A stretch of 64,000 nt of DNA from Aphelocoma coerulescens (taxonomy: Eukaryota > Chordata > Aves > Passeriformes > Corvidae), in contig NC_091016.1 of NCBI RefSeq assembly GCF_041296385.1, positions 10,575,997 to 10,639,996 on the forward strand, given 5' to 3'. The position numbers and the translations under genes are program-made. How positions within the stretch are numbered: the stretch's first letter is position 1; every line of letters begins with the position of its first letter. The notes under the pieces are model-generated. The model did no database searches. It saw only the letters and a list, made by a program, of their open reading frames with translations, and was not told the DNA's origin. Shown here in pieces: positions 21,174-35,033 of the stretch.

Positions 21174-24100
21174 GTGCAGCATTGCAGAAAGCCCAGAGAC
21201 GCCTATCGGGAATTTCGGTCCTTGCGAGAGAGTCTTGTGTGCCTCGTGGTGCTTCGAGCCGAGAAAGACCGGGCAGACAGCACCGCCACAGAGGGGGCGC
21301 TTTTGCACCTTGTAAAAGGCAAGAGGACTGCTCCTGGAAGGTGGTGCGAATCCCTGTTGCCACTAGTGTCAGGAGCAAAGTGCTTGCAAGCTTATTGTCC
21401 TGGCACAGCTCTCTGCGGGAGACGTAGCCGAGAAGCTTTCCGCTTAGCTTGGGATCGCAAGAGGGACAGATTGTGCTGCTACGTAGCGCTGGGAAGGAGA
21501 GGTGCAGGGCCCAGGCGTGTTTGGGCAGAAGCAGTGCACTGGAGCGCTTGGCTGCCGACACAGCGTTCCGTGCGAGAAGCAGACCGCTGTTCGCCTCCGG
21601 GAGAATGAAGGTACGGCGTGCTCGAAAAGGCGAAGGACGAAGCCGCAGAGCACCGGGCTGGTGTGCGCGTCGTATGGGCTTGCAAGACGAAGGGTGGCTG
21701 CTGCACTCCTGCCTGCTGAATTGACGTTCTAGCATTCGGAAGGAGGACGCTCAAGGGCACTTGCTTGTGCCGCTGCCTCTTCCTCTTCCAGCTCTAGGTG
21801 GAAGTGATTGTGCTTCTTCTCAAGATTCTTGTGGAAACTCTTTTGTTGAACTTTGGAGTGCAAAATCCTGGGAACTGAATGTTACATTCCATCTAGAACG
21901 AAAGTTTTATTCCTCAGTTTTTGTCAGGAACAGCTAGAATGGAAAACACATCTTGGCTTTTTGCATTCCCTTCAGAGAATATTAACACTACGCAAATCGA
22001 TGCCACGATCTATTCTGTCACCTAAATTTACTGTTTCAATCATGCACTCATAGGCTGCTCGTCTGAAATTTTCTGTCCAGATTCATTTGACCTCACGCAT
22101 CTTCTGTTTTGCAGTACCAACAAGTCTTGCTACAGAAAGACATGCTAGATCAGCAGCAGTGTTTAGGTAGGCCTTTGGTACGGCAGTATCTGAACAGCAC
22201 GCAACTCATACCTCAGCAATTCTCCCTGTGGCTCTGCTATGCGTGCTCTCGCATTTTTTCTCTCTCACTGAGCCTAAACTGTAGAACAAAAACATCCAGG
22301 AACTGCTGCCATGGGAATGCACAAAGACCAAAATCCCAGAGGTGGCCTGTACATTTCCTTTGCAGCCCCTGAACCATATCAAACGCACTGCTGGTCTGTA
22401 CTTTTCTTTCCAGTGACACATCACATTCAGTCGAGCGGATACTGCAGACAAACCGAATCACTTCCAGCTAGCGAGCTCCAATACGAAAATGTGGCCGCAC
22501 AGGAAGCTTTCACTGGCCTTGCATGGTACAGTTGCAAACTTGCACTATGACTGCAGTCAAATGATACTCAGGGCTTTTACATTGCGTCTGTACACTGCAC
22601 ACACCCGACGGTGTTCTGTGCCTTCACTGTCAGTTTGGCTACCATCAAGTACTTTCATGTTCCCAAGGTGCCTATTTGGCACAAAGAAAAAGATACCAGC
22701 CTTGCTGGACTGCGACTTCTTCTGCCAGTCTTTCACGTACACACTTCTCACTGGGGCTATGCACCTTTCTTCTAAGCTGTGTGGAAAGTCACATTCTTTA
22801 CACTCACAGATGCCAGTTTCCATCCTTAAAAGAGCCCGCAGCTCTGCCCATGCAAGCAGTCTGAGAACCGAAGCCCGCTGGCAGCATTCAGCTTTGTCTC
22901 TTTTTCAGAGCGTGTACTGCACACAGCACAGTATGCTGTGGGGGGTTTTCCTCCGTTATAAGTACAGTCATACTCTTTCTGTTCCACTAAGTCCACATCA
23001 TCCATCTACCTCTCGCTCAGGGAAAGGCAGTAGGAGAGAGAAAAGCAGTTGCTGCATTGGTCTTTCCGAGTCCATGATTTTCAACAAACCGCCGCACTCT
23101 GGATGACAAGGGGGTGCAATGGGAGGGTCTGCTGTTCTTGCTCAAGCTGGCACTTTCATGAGCTAATGTTTGTGTAGGATGTTCACAAGTTAGTATCTGG
23201 ACTCTGCGAGAGTGAAAGACAGCGCTGGGGAGCTCACATTGCCCTCTGAGTGTGGTGCAAATAAGAGTTTGTACCTGGAAGGGGGAGATCAGTGAAATCT
23301 TTTTGTCCTGACACGGTTGATTTGAGAGCAGTGGTGTTTTCAACTTGGCTCTGCACTTTGGGTGGTTTATAGCTAGGTGAGGGGCCTTTCCTTCTTTTGC
23401 AAGTCCCCCCTGCCATGCTGGGGTTGTTCTTCTGAGTGCTGACAGCGCGCAGGTTAAAGTTAACTGCTCCTCATGGCGCCCAGCACCATTCATGTGGCAA
23501 TAGTTTGTTCCTTTGCGAATCCTGGCTCTTCGAATGTCTTTTGATTTCGTCCGGAAGACACTTCCATGTGGAGACAGCAACAGGTTGCTGAATGGGCACC
23601 TTTTGTGACCAATATTTACACTTGATGAAATTAGTGCATCAGGATGGTGATAGGCAACCAATGACCACTCAATTAACACTTACAATATTACTAACTTAAG
23701 CGAAACGAGGTTTTGCAAATGGCAATCTCTCCTTTGTACTGATACAGCCCTAATTTAATTTTCTTCAATGCACCAGCCTCAAGCACGGTGCTCTGCATGA
23801 TTGCAAGTAAGAATTGCAAGATTGCAAGTAGGAACATTTAGTTGGAAAGGAAAGCTGATGGCACAGGTTCACATGACGCTGTTTCTATTCTTCAAAGTGA
23901 ATGTGAAACCCACTCTAACTTATTATCCAAATAGGAGAGCACCAGGGAATGCTCATACTTTAAAGGTAGCAGGGAAAAGAGCTCAGAAGCTTGGCTCTTG
24001 CATTCCCTCTCTAACAGTTCAACAGCTCTAGCCCAGAGAACTGCCTACTAGGAAGAGCCATTAAATTCACATGCTCTTCTATGTGCACTTTCCTCCTCAG

Positions 24101-24927
24101 CTTTAAGTACCATCATAATCCTTCAGTCTCACAGAGTCAGGATGCAAACAGAATTTTATCAGGGGCTGCTAAAGTCAGCAGGATGCAAATTTGTTCAACA
24201 GCTTGGCTTTTTCATTCCTTCTCTAACAGTTCAACAGCTATAGCCCACAGAACTGCCCATGAGGAAAAGCCATTAATTCGCTGAGAACACCCTACATGCA
24301 GATCCAAAACTGCTTTCTTTGCCAAAGAGAGAAACTATGAGCCCATCTCAGAAGAACTGGGATCTCCTCCTCCAAAATAGAAAACATCCAGGAACTGCTC
24401 CCATCCAATGTGCCAGAACACTGTTACTGGACATTACCTGCCCTGGTGTCTAAATCAGCTGCACACCAAGGATGAGCATAGCTGCTTGTCTTGGCTTACT
24501 GCCAAGAGTTCAGAAGACCACCTTTCAGAAGTGGAAACGACATGCCAAAATTGACTTTTTCAGGAGACTGCCTTGAAAATAGGGCGTAGCAACTCCATAC
24601 TTGTACAAATCAAGGCAGTGCTTCTACACCAAATATGCCAGGACAGAAAGTTGCTGCTGCCCTTTACCTCCACTAGGCAGCTTCTTATGTGCACCTGAAA
24701 CACTGGGGCTAGGTGCTTTCCTTCCCATGGAAAAGCATTGTCATCCTCTCTGAGGAACTGGCGTGCTACCGCCAATATTGAATATATCTAAGAATTGCTC
24801 CTACACAAGAGGTGCCAGGAGAGAAATGTCTCAGTTGAGTTTACTTCCCCATGGGACCTTATCATCTGCTCCACCAACACTGGGATTCAGACCTTTGCAT
24901 TCCAAGGAAAGGCATTATGAGTCACTT

Positions 24928-26380
24928 GGCCTTGCGTTGCCTTCAGTACCATTGCCTGGTTTTTCCTAGCCTACCCTTGCTTTGCCTTCCTTGGCTACGT
25001 CTCTCTTGCCTATGTCTCCCTTGCCCTGCCCTGCCCTGCCTATGATTTCCTTGCTTTGCCCTGCCTTGCCTTTTCTTCCATGCAGGCAAGGCAATGCAGT
25101 CAAAGCAAGTTTAGGCAATTCTAGTCAAGTCAAGGGAAAGTTAGGGAAAGCAAAGCAAGAGCAGTGAGCAGGCAGCAAAGTAGGGCCAATGAGTGCGAGG
25201 CAAGAGAAGGCCCAGAAGTTGTAGTTCGGAAGGCAGGGCATAGGAAGGTAAGTCCAGTGATGCAGAGGGCAGGCAAAGACAAGAAAGGCTAGGCAAGGAA
25301 AGGCCAGCCAAGAAAGGGGTAGGCAAATAAAAACAGGGAATGCTTACACAAAGCAATGTGAAGCAAGGAACAGCTAGGCAAGTCAAGGCAAGAACACAGA
25401 AAGGTCAGTGGAGTAAGGCAAGCAAGGGAGAGATAGGAGAAGCAAGTTAAATCAAAGGAGAGGAAGACAAGACATGGAAGGCCAGGGAAGGAGGCAGTAG
25501 GCAGGGGCTGGTTATGAAAGGCAGTGCAAGGCTGTTGCTGTTGAGACGGTCACGACACACATACACTCTCTGCCCCGAGCAATGGCAAAAAACCACTTGT
25601 ATTATTTATGCATCTTCTCTTATGCACTTTTTTAGCTACATGTGCATGGACTATTATTTTGCTATAATACAATACTATTGGTTGTCTATAGTGTACACAC
25701 ATTCTTTGCTAAACATCAGCCAGTATCGTCCCTTTTGCAGCTGTTACAACTTCTTTCTGTTGTTTATCTTCTTGCTTCTGCAATTCTCACGGGTACAAAA
25801 TGATTGTATCAACGGAAATGTCTGTGAGGCCTTCAGACCAGCTGTTGGTTCCCACAAAAGGCAAAGGAGTGGTAGACAAAAGAAGGCCAGGAATCTGTAG
25901 GCAAAGCAGGGATTGGGAGGGGTAGGCAAAGGAAAGCAAGGCCATGTTGGAAAGGGGCACAAATGTCAAGAAGGGCAAGGGTTATGCAAGGCAGTGCAAG
26001 GCAAGGGAAGGGTAGGCAGGCCAAGGCAAGACAAGAGCATGGAGGGGTGGTGCAGAAAAGGTGATGATCGGATGGATAGGCCAGTCAAAAGTGGGTAGGT
26101 GTGGGTAGACTAGGCGAGGGAAAGAGGGGTAGCAGGGCAAGGCAAGTGTTGGCTTTGCAAAGCAAGGCAAGAGAGACTTAGGCAAGGCCAAGAGAGTCAT
26201 AGGAGAAGCAGGCAAGACAAGACCAGGAAACAAGGGGTAAGAAAGTCAAGGTGGGAGATTGGTGAACAAGGCCATGCAATGGAGACATAGGAAGGGCAAG
26301 GGAGGTACACAGAGGTGTCTGTAAGGCAATGCAAGGCTGGGCTCTGCATGGCAAGGGATGATCAGGTATGGCAATGCCTT
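24928..26380. repeat. Pentamer tract of U3 (with LTR-like insertion)
   Basis: As in U1, including the 10-bp duplication near 26095. Confidence 0.85.
25533..25856 (-). mobile_element. Solo-LTR-like insertion (U3 copy)
   Basis: Same element at the same place in U3. Confidence 0.55.
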
Positions 26381-26765
26381 CATGTACCCCACTGTTTCAG
26401 GAGAATATGAGAGGTGGCCCAGGGGTGGTCAAAGCCAGCAAGACCCATCTGTCCTGGCAGCTTTCCTCCGGGAGTAATCCTTGGTTGTATTGGATATGGG
26501 ACATGCAATCACCATTTTAGCCATAGACTCCTGGACAAGAATGAAAGTTCTTTTCCCTGGGAAGGAAAACACATAGACCCACTGTTTCAGGTGCAGATGA
26601 AAGACAGAACAAGGAAGGACAAGGCACTCGAAGAACGCCTTCTTTCTGGACGCGTCCTTCTGGGTGTGCTCAAGCTGCGTGGGCTCGGCAGCACTGAAGG
26701 TGTAAGAACCTGTTTCTGGCCAGGCAGTGTGCTGCAGTGCAAGGGCTGCGCCTTACTTTGTTGAA

Positions 26766-27492
26766 GCAGGCAGAGCATTCTCAGCTGAATCTGCTTGTTG
26801 AAGCAGCTCTTGGCTGGACATTTGCAAGTCGCTCCACTGAGCCCATGAAGCCGGTGCCCAGCTGCTTCGTTCTTCGCCTTCTGTGGTCCGGACAGGACTG
26901 AAGCACAGCGATGGCTTGGAGCTTTGCCGCTCTTCAGCGTGAACACTGCACGCAGCCACAGGCTGCTGTGCAGGGCTTTTCCTCAGCTCGACGTACAGTC
27001 ATTCTCTTGCTGTTTCCCCGAGTCGAAAGTGTCCGTGTAGCTCTCTCGCTCAGCGAAAGGCGTCAGGAGAGAAACACTTGCTGGATGAGCTTTTCGCTGG
27101 CCAAGCCTTTCAACACAGCACCACCATTCGGGCAAAGGAGGAGGAGAAAGGAAAGAGCACCTTTTCGTCCCGGCACGTTCTTCTTTGCGAGACGCCTCTC
27201 CGCCTCTTCGCTCCCTGCAAGGCTGTAATGTGCGCGGTGGCACTTGGAAGCGAGAAGGCAGGTGCAAGAGAGCACCGCGATCTGACGGCGCTGTGCCGGC
27301 TGGAAAGGAAAGAGGGCTGCCACTGGAATGCGGTGCAAATACAGGTTTGCACGCGTCGAGGGTAAGCGCCGGGTGAGCTTGCTGACCTAAAACGGTTCTC
27401 TGTGCCAGACACAGGCATTGAGAATCTTTCCGTTAAGAATCAGGCTGCCACGCAAACAGAACGTGGTGCTGCCTAGCGCTGCGAGGGAAAGT
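26766..27492 (+). repeat. 727-bp variable module (U3)
   Basis: Same module; flanking 172-bp repeats at 26766-26937 and 27493-27664. Differs by a few bases, for example near 26902 and 27393. Confidence 0.9.
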
Positions 27493-28624
27493 GCAGGCAG
27501 AGCATTCTCGGCTGAATCTGCTTGTTGAAGCAGCTCTTGGCTGGACATTTGCAAGTCGCGCCACTGAGTCCATGAAGCCGGTGCCCAGCTGCTTCGTTCT
27601 TTGCCTTCTGTGGTCCGGACAGGACTGAAGCGCAGCGATGGCTTGGAGCTTTGCCGCTCTTCAGATTGTTTACTGCAGGCATCTACATTTTTCTGTGCAC
27701 GGATTTTCCTCAGCTGGACATAGAATTATTTTCTTGCTGTTTTACAGTGTCCAGACCATCTGTGTAGCTCTCGGTCAGGGAAATGCGTCAAGAGAGACGC
27801 CCTTGCTGGATGAGCTTTTCGCTGGCCAAGCCTTTCGACATCCCACCACAATTGGTCGAGGACGAGGAGAAAGGAGGGGTAACAGGGTAATATCTCTACA
27901 GTGCATCAGGTCATGTGAAATTTGTGCTGCTGCTGCCTAGTGCCCTTGCAGCTATCTGGGGAAGCAATTGCCCTTCCCTTCAGTCTCTGAGTTTCGGAGA
28001 ACACGAATGCATGTAGGATGCAAGCGGAGGAGGGAAGTACAGAGTGCACCGGTGAGTTCGCTGTTGCTTACCTGGGGAGGGCGGAGGTGCAGCCCAGCAC
28101 TGGCTTTGACGTCTACGGCCGTTCTCCAGGAGAGTAGCTGCTGGAGGCTGCCAAGGGAGCTGCGAGCACGAAAGTATAGCGGGCGTCTGTCTTAGAAGAA
28201 AGGCGCAGAGCCGCACTGTGATGCGCCCTTTCAGGAGGCTGCTTGGAGAAAGGGTGCTTTAGGAGGGCCTTCTGCTTTGACGCCTGCTCCTGGCTGAGCT
28301 CTAGCTGCAGGGACTCTGCAAGGCTGAACGACTAGGGAAGTGCCTATCTCCACGCTGTGGGATGAAGTGCTACGGCTCCGCGTTCCCTTTTGGAGACGCG
28401 AGGACTCCCTCAGCCGGCTTGGCTTGTGAACGAGCCTGCTGGACTTCTGCAACTCGGTGCACTGCACCTGCAAGCCCGGTGCTCTGCGGCTTCATTTTTC
28501 GCCTCACGTTATCCGCACGGAAGGGAAGCCCAGCGAGGGCACTGAACTTTGCCGCTTTTGCTCGTGCATGCTGCACGCACCCTCGGTGTAGCGTGCACGA
28601 TTTCTTTCCACAGCTCTATAGGAG

Positions 28625-29322
28625 AAAGGCTCGCGAAGGGTGTCTGGACTTCAGGCGGCTCTCTTGAAAGCTGTGTATTGCATAGGCGAAGTTACAGCAT
28701 TTCAGGGAGTGGGTATCCAGAGCCAGCCCTACAGCTGTCAGCTACAGCTGGTAGGCATACCTGGAGCCGCTTTCTGTTCAAGTTAGAAAGCATTATGTAT
28801 TTTTCTTTGCTGAGTATCTCAATACATAGCAACCAATAAGCACCATACAACAATACCTTTACATTTGCCTGTAGCCTATCATGACTACTACCATTACCAT
28901 ATTATAGTCATTCTTATCCAATCACAAGAGTAAGTATGTTACAATTTAAGCTTACAGTGGAAAATTCTCAGACCTCTCTTCTTCTTGCTACATCGACATT
29001 TCTTGTTTGCCTGCGATAGCTCTCTTTTTGGTAAAAACATGTTTTCTATTTCCTTATGGCCTTCTTGAGACTTATTTACTTGGTGAAAAACATGTGCTTG
29101 TTTGTACTCACATACCGGTGTCCTAATAAAAAACATCTCCTTCCAACTCAATCTCCAACCTTTGCCTTCTCAGTTATTCAGTGATCAGTGTTTCAGCAAA
29201 ACACCTTTTACTCTCTATCAAAACTCGTTTCCATTTCCTCCTCATGCTAAGTTTCTACATTCAGAGATCTTTCTGTCAAGCCTACATAGCTGTGAAACTT
29301 TCTTACCAAACTTTCATCCTCT
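28625..29322. other. AT-rich insertion (U3)
   Basis: Same segment as 8430-9127. Confidence 0.5.
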
Positions 29323-30418
29323 CCAACAAGCTCGAGCTACAAGGACACCCTTTCAGTTCCGCTGAGTCCACGCTGCCCACGTAGCTGTCGCTGAGCGAAG
29401 TGTGCCAGGGGAGAAGCACTTGCTGGAAGAGTCTTTCAATGCGCACGGCTTTGAAGGCAGCACCACAATGTGGGCCACGAGAAGGGGTGAGGAGGAATGT
29501 GGTGTCGTCCTGGCACCTTTCTCCTGTGTGAGCTGTCTACCGAAGCTCTTTGCTCCTTGCGAGACGGCAGCGTGCGCCGGAGTACACTCGAGCCGAGGAG
29601 CGGGCAGACAGCATCGCCATCTGACGGGCGCTTTGCAGCTTGCCGCAGAAAGCGCTGCACTGCCGGGCACAGTGTTCCGGGCGAGAAGCAGAAGACCGTC
29701 CGCCTCCGGGGGAACGAAGGTACGGCGTGCTCGAAAAGGCGAAGAACGAAGCCGCGGAGCGCCGGGCTCGCGTGCTCGTTGTACGGGCTGCAAGACGAGC
29801 GTGGCTGCCACTCTCCTGCCTGCTGAATTGACGTTATAGCCTTGGGAAGGAGGAAGTTCCACGGCACTTTCCTGTGCTGCTGCTGCCTATTCCTCTTGTA
29901 GCTCTCTGTGGAAGCATTTGCGCTTCCCTTCAGTCTCCGTCTTTCCGAGAACACGATGGTAGTAGCATGCAGCGGAGGAGGGAAGAACAGAGCGCACCGG
30001 TGAGTCTGGTGCCGCTTACGTGCGGAAGGCGAAGGTGCAGCCCAGCCCTGGCTTCTACTTCTCGGGCCGTTCTCCAGGAAAGCAGCTGCTGGAGGCTGCC
30101 AAGGGAGCTGCGAGAGTGAAAGCAAGGTGGGCGTCTGTCTTAGAAGAAAGGCACAGAGCCACAGTGTCATTTGCGATTTCCGAAGGCTGGTTGGAGAGGC
30201 GTGCTTTAGGAAAGCCTTCTGCTTTGACGCCTGCTCCTGGCTGAGCTCTAGTTGCAGGGACTCTGCAAGGCTGAACAACTAGGAAAGTGCCTATGTCCAC
30301 GCTGTGGGATGAAGCACTATAGCTGCGGCTTCCTTTCTGGAGCAAGCAAGAATGCTCTCAGCCGACTCTGCTTGTGAACGAGCCCTTGCTGGTCTTGGGC
30401 AATTTGGTGCACTGCACA

Positions 30419-31279
30419 CGCAAGCCCAGTGCTCTGCAGCTAAATTGTTTGCCTTAAGTGGTCTGGACTGAAGAGAAGGCCAGCGATGGCAGTGAACTTT
30501 GCTGCTTTTCCGCGTGCATGCTGCACCCACCAACGGTGCACCGTGCACGGTTTCTTTGCTCAGCTCGAGCTACAGCGACACCCTTTCGGTTTCGCTGAGT
30601 CCACGCTGCCCATGCAGCTCTCACTCAGCGAAGTGCGCCAGGGGAGAAGCACTTGCTGGAGAAGTCTTTCAATGTGCAAGGCTTTGAAGGCAGCACCCCA
30701 ATCGGGACATGAGGAGGGCTGATGAAGAACGTGGTTCTTTCTTGGCAACTTTCTCCTGTGCGAGATGTCTACCGAAGATCTTTGCTCCTTGCCAGACTGC
30801 AGTGTGCACCAGAGTACACTCTGGCCGAGAAGGAGAAGGCAGACAGCACCACCATCTGACGGGCCCTATGCAGGTTATGACAGAAAGCAGACTGCCCCTG
30901 GAAGGCACTGGCAGCTACGAGTTCCCCAAGTGTCAGGGGCAAATGCTGGGCGAGCTCGTCATCCTGGCACGGTTCTCTGTGCGAGAGCGACTTCTCAGCG
31001 GTCCTTCTCGTGGCCCCGATTGCGCTGCTGTGTTTTCAAAGTCCTGCACACTGAAAGACTCATCCAGCAAGTGCTTCTCCCCTTCAAGTTTCGCTGAGCG
31101 AGAGCTACCATGGGTAGTGTGGACGCCGCGAAACCGAAGGGGTCTCCCGCTAGCTCGAGCTGCGGAAAAACCGTGCACAGCACACTGACAAGCGGCAAAG
31201 CACAATGGCCTCGCTCGGCTTCTCTTCTGCCCAGACAACGAAAGGCGAAGAACGAAGCCTCAGAGCACCGGGCTTGTGC
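30419..31279. repeat. Imperfect inverted repeat (U4)
   Basis: Equivalent of the U1 inverted repeat. From this unit rightward the spacer carries C instead of T near 30760. Confidence 0.75.
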
Positions 31280-34200
31280 GTGCAGCATTGCAGAAAGCCC
31301 AGAGACGCCTATCGGGAATTTCGGTCCTTGCGAGAGAGTCTTGTGTGCCTCGTGGTGCTTCGAGCCGAGAAAGACCGGGCAGACAGCACCGCCACAGAGG
31401 GGGCGCTTTTGCACCTTGTAAAAGGCAAGAGGACTGCTCCTGGAAGGTGGTGCGAATCCCTGTTGCCACTAGTGTCAGGAGCAAAGTGCTTGCAAGCTTA
31501 TTGTCCTGGCACAGCTCTCTGCGGGAGACGTAGCCGAGAAGCTTTCCGCTTAGCTTGGGATCGCAAGAGGGACAGATTGTGCTGCTACGTAGCGCTGGGA
31601 AGGAGAGGTGCAGGGCCCAGGCGTGTTTGGGCAGAAGCAGTGCACTGGAGCGCTTGGCTGCCGACACAGCGTTCCGTGCGAGAAGCAGACCGCTGTTCGC
31701 CTCCGGGAGAATGAAGGTACGGCGTGCTCGAAAAGGCGAAGGACGAAGCCGCAGAGCACCGGGCTGGTGTGCGCGTCGTATGGGCTTGCAAGACGAAGGG
31801 TGGCTGCTGCACTCCTGCCTGCTGAATTGACGTTCTAGCATTCGGAAGGAGGACGCTCAAGGGCACTTGCTTGTGCCGCTGCCTCTTCCTCTTCCAGCTC
31901 TAGGTGGAAGTGATTGTGCTTCTTCTCAAGATTCTTGTGGAAACTCTTTTGTTGAACTTTGGAGTGCAAAATCCTGGGAACTGAATGTTACATTCCATCT
32001 AGAACGAAAGTTTTATTCCTCAGTTTTTGTCAGGAACAGCTAGAATGGAAAACACATCTTGGCTTTTTGCATTCCCTTCAGAGAATATTAACACTACGCA
32101 AATCGATGCCACGATCTATTCTGTCACCTAAATTTACTGTTTCAATCATGCACTCATACGCTGCTCGTCTGAAATTTTCTGTCCAGATTCATTTGACCTC
32201 ACGCATCTTCTGTTTTGCAGTACCAACAAGTCTTGCTACAGAAAGACATGCTAGATCAGCAGCAGTGTTTAGGTAGGCCTTTGGTACGGCAGTATCTGAA
32301 CAGCACGCAACTCATACCTCAGCAATTCTCCCTGTGGCTCTGCTATGCGTGCTCTCGCATTTTTTCTCTCTCACTGAGCCTAAACTGTAGAACAAAAACA
32401 TCCAGGAACTGCTGCCATGGGAATGCACAAAGACCAAAATCCCAGAGGTGGCCTGTACATTTCCTTTGCAGCCCCTGAACCATATCAAACGCACTGCTGG
32501 TCTGTACTTTTCTTTCCAGTGACACATCACATTCAGTCGAGCGGATACTGCAGACAAACCGAATCACTTCCAGCTAGCGAGCTCCAATACGAAAATGTGG
32601 CCGCACAGGAAGCTTTCACTGGCCTTGCATGGTACAGTTGCAAACTTGCACTATGACTGCAGTCAAATGGTACTCAGGGCTTTTACATTGCGTCTGTACA
32701 CTGCACACACCCGACGGTGTTCTGTGCCTTCACTGTCAGTTTGGCTACCATCAAGTACTTTCATGTTCCCAAGGTGCCTATTTGGCACAAAGAAAAAGAT
32801 ACCAGCCTTGCTGGACTGCGACTTCTTCTGCCAGTCTTTCACGTACACACTTCTCACTGGGGCTATGCACCTTTCTTCTAAGCTGTGTGGAAAGTCACAT
32901 TCTTTACACTCACAGATGCCAGTTTCCATCCTTAAAAGAGCCCGCAGCTCTGCCCATGCAAGCAGTCTGAGAACCGAAGCCCGCTGGCAGCATTCAGCTT
33001 TGTCTCTTTTTCAGAGCGTGTACTGCACACAGCACAGTATGCTGTGGGGGGTTTTCCTCCGTTATAAGTACAGTCATACTCTTTCTGTTCCACTAAGTCC
33101 ACATCATCCATCTACCTCTCGCTCAGGGAAAGGCAGTAGGAGAGAGAAAAGCAGTTGCTGCATTGGTCTTTCCGAGTCCATGATTTTCAACAAACCGCCG
33201 CACTCTGGATGACAAGGGGGTGCAATGGGAGGGTCTGCTGTTCTTGCTCAAGCTGGCACTTTCATGAGCTAATGTTTGTGTAGGATGTTCACAAGTTAGT
33301 ATCTGGACTCTGCGAGAGTGAAAGACAGCGCTGGGGAGCTCACATTGCCCTCTGAGTGTGGTGCAAATAAGAGTTTGTACCTGGAAGGGGGAGATCAGTG
33401 AAATCTTTTTGTCCTGACACGGTTGATTTGAGAGCAGTGGTGTTTTCAACTTGGCTCTGCACTTTGGGTGGTTTATAGCTAGGTGAGGGGCCTTTCCTTC
33501 TTTTGCAAGTCCCCCCTGCCATGCTGGGGTTGTTCTTCTGAGTGCTGACAGCGCGCAGGTTAAAGTTAACTGCTCCTCATGGCGCCCAGCACCATTCATG
33601 TGGCAATAGTTTGTTCCTTTGCGGATCCTGGCTCTTTGAATGTCTTTTGATTTCGTCCGGAAGACACTTCCATGTGGAGACAGCAACAGGTTGCTGAATG
33701 GGCACCTTTTGTGACCAATATTTACACTTGATGAAATTAGTGCATCAGGATGGTGATAGGCAACCAATGACCACTCAATTAACACTTACAATATTACTAA
33801 CTTAAGCGAAACGAGGTTTTGCAAATGGCAATCTCTCCTTTGTACTGATACAGCCCTAATTTAATTTTCTTCAATGCACCAGCCTCAAGCACGGTGCTCT
33901 GCATGATTGCAAGTAAGAATTGCAAGATTGCAAGTAGGAACATTTAGTTGGAAAGGAAAGCTGATGGCACAGGTTCACATGGCGCTGTTTCTATTCTTCA
34001 AAGTGAATGTGAAACCCACTCTAACTTATTATCCAAATAGGAGAGCACCAGGGAATGCTCATACTTTAAAGGTAGCAGGGAAAAGAGCTCAGAAGCTTGG
34101 CTCTTGCATTCCCTCTCTAACAGTTCAACAGCTCTAGCCCAGAGAACTGCCTACTAGGAAGAGCCATTAAATTCACATGCTCTTCTATGTGCACTTTCCT

Positions 34201-35033
34201 CCTCAGCTTTAAGTACCATCATAATCCTTCAGTCTCACAGAGTCAGGATGCAAACAGAATTTTATCAGGGGCTGCTAAAGTCAGCAGGATGCAAATTTGT
34301 TCAACAGCTTGGCTTTTTCATTCCTTCTCTAACAGTTCAACAGCTATAGCCCACAGAACTGCCCATGAGGAAAAGCCATTAATTCGCTGAGAACACCCTA
34401 CATGCAGATCCAAAACTGCTTTCTTTGCCAAAGAGAGAAACTATGAGCCCATCTCAGAAGAACTGGGATCTCCTCCTCCAAAATAGAAAACATCCAGGAA
34501 CTGCTCCCATCCAATGTGCCAGAACACTGTTACTGGACATTACCTGCCCTGGTGTCTAAATCAGCTGCACACCAAGGATGAGCATAGCTGCTTGTCTTGG
34601 CTTACTGCCAAGAGTTCAGAAGACCACCTTTCAGAAGTGGAAACGACATGCCAAAATTGACTTTTTCAGGAGACTGCCTTGAAAATAGGGCGTAGCAACT
34701 CCATACTTGTACAAATCAAGGCAGTGCTTCTACACCAAATATGCCAGGACAGAAAGTTGCTGCTGCCCTTTACCTCCACTAGGCAGCTTCTTATGTGCAC
34801 CTGAAACACTGGGGCTAGGTGCTTTCCTTCCCATGGAAAAGCATTGTCATCCTCTCTGAGGAACTGGCGTGCTACCGCCAATATTGAATATATCTAAGAA
34901 TTGCTCCTACACAAGAGGTGCCAGGAGAGAAATGTCTCAGTTGAGTTTACTTCCCCATGGGACCTTATCATCTGCTCCACCAACACTGGGATTCAGACCT
35001 TTGCATTCCAAGGAAAGGCATTATGAGTCACTT

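Larger units (their letters stand above)
19469..29574 (+). repeat. Macrosatellite unit U3 (long form, 10,106 bp)
   Basis: Third unit and the longest. It has both the 727-bp module (26766-27492) and the 10-bp insertion near 26090. It shares with U1, and with no other unit, the 10-bp insertion and base states at 22563, 23518 and 23877. At the reverse-strand site near 26602 it instead groups with U4-U6. U1 positions map by adding 19468 before the module and 20195 after it. Confidence 0.97.
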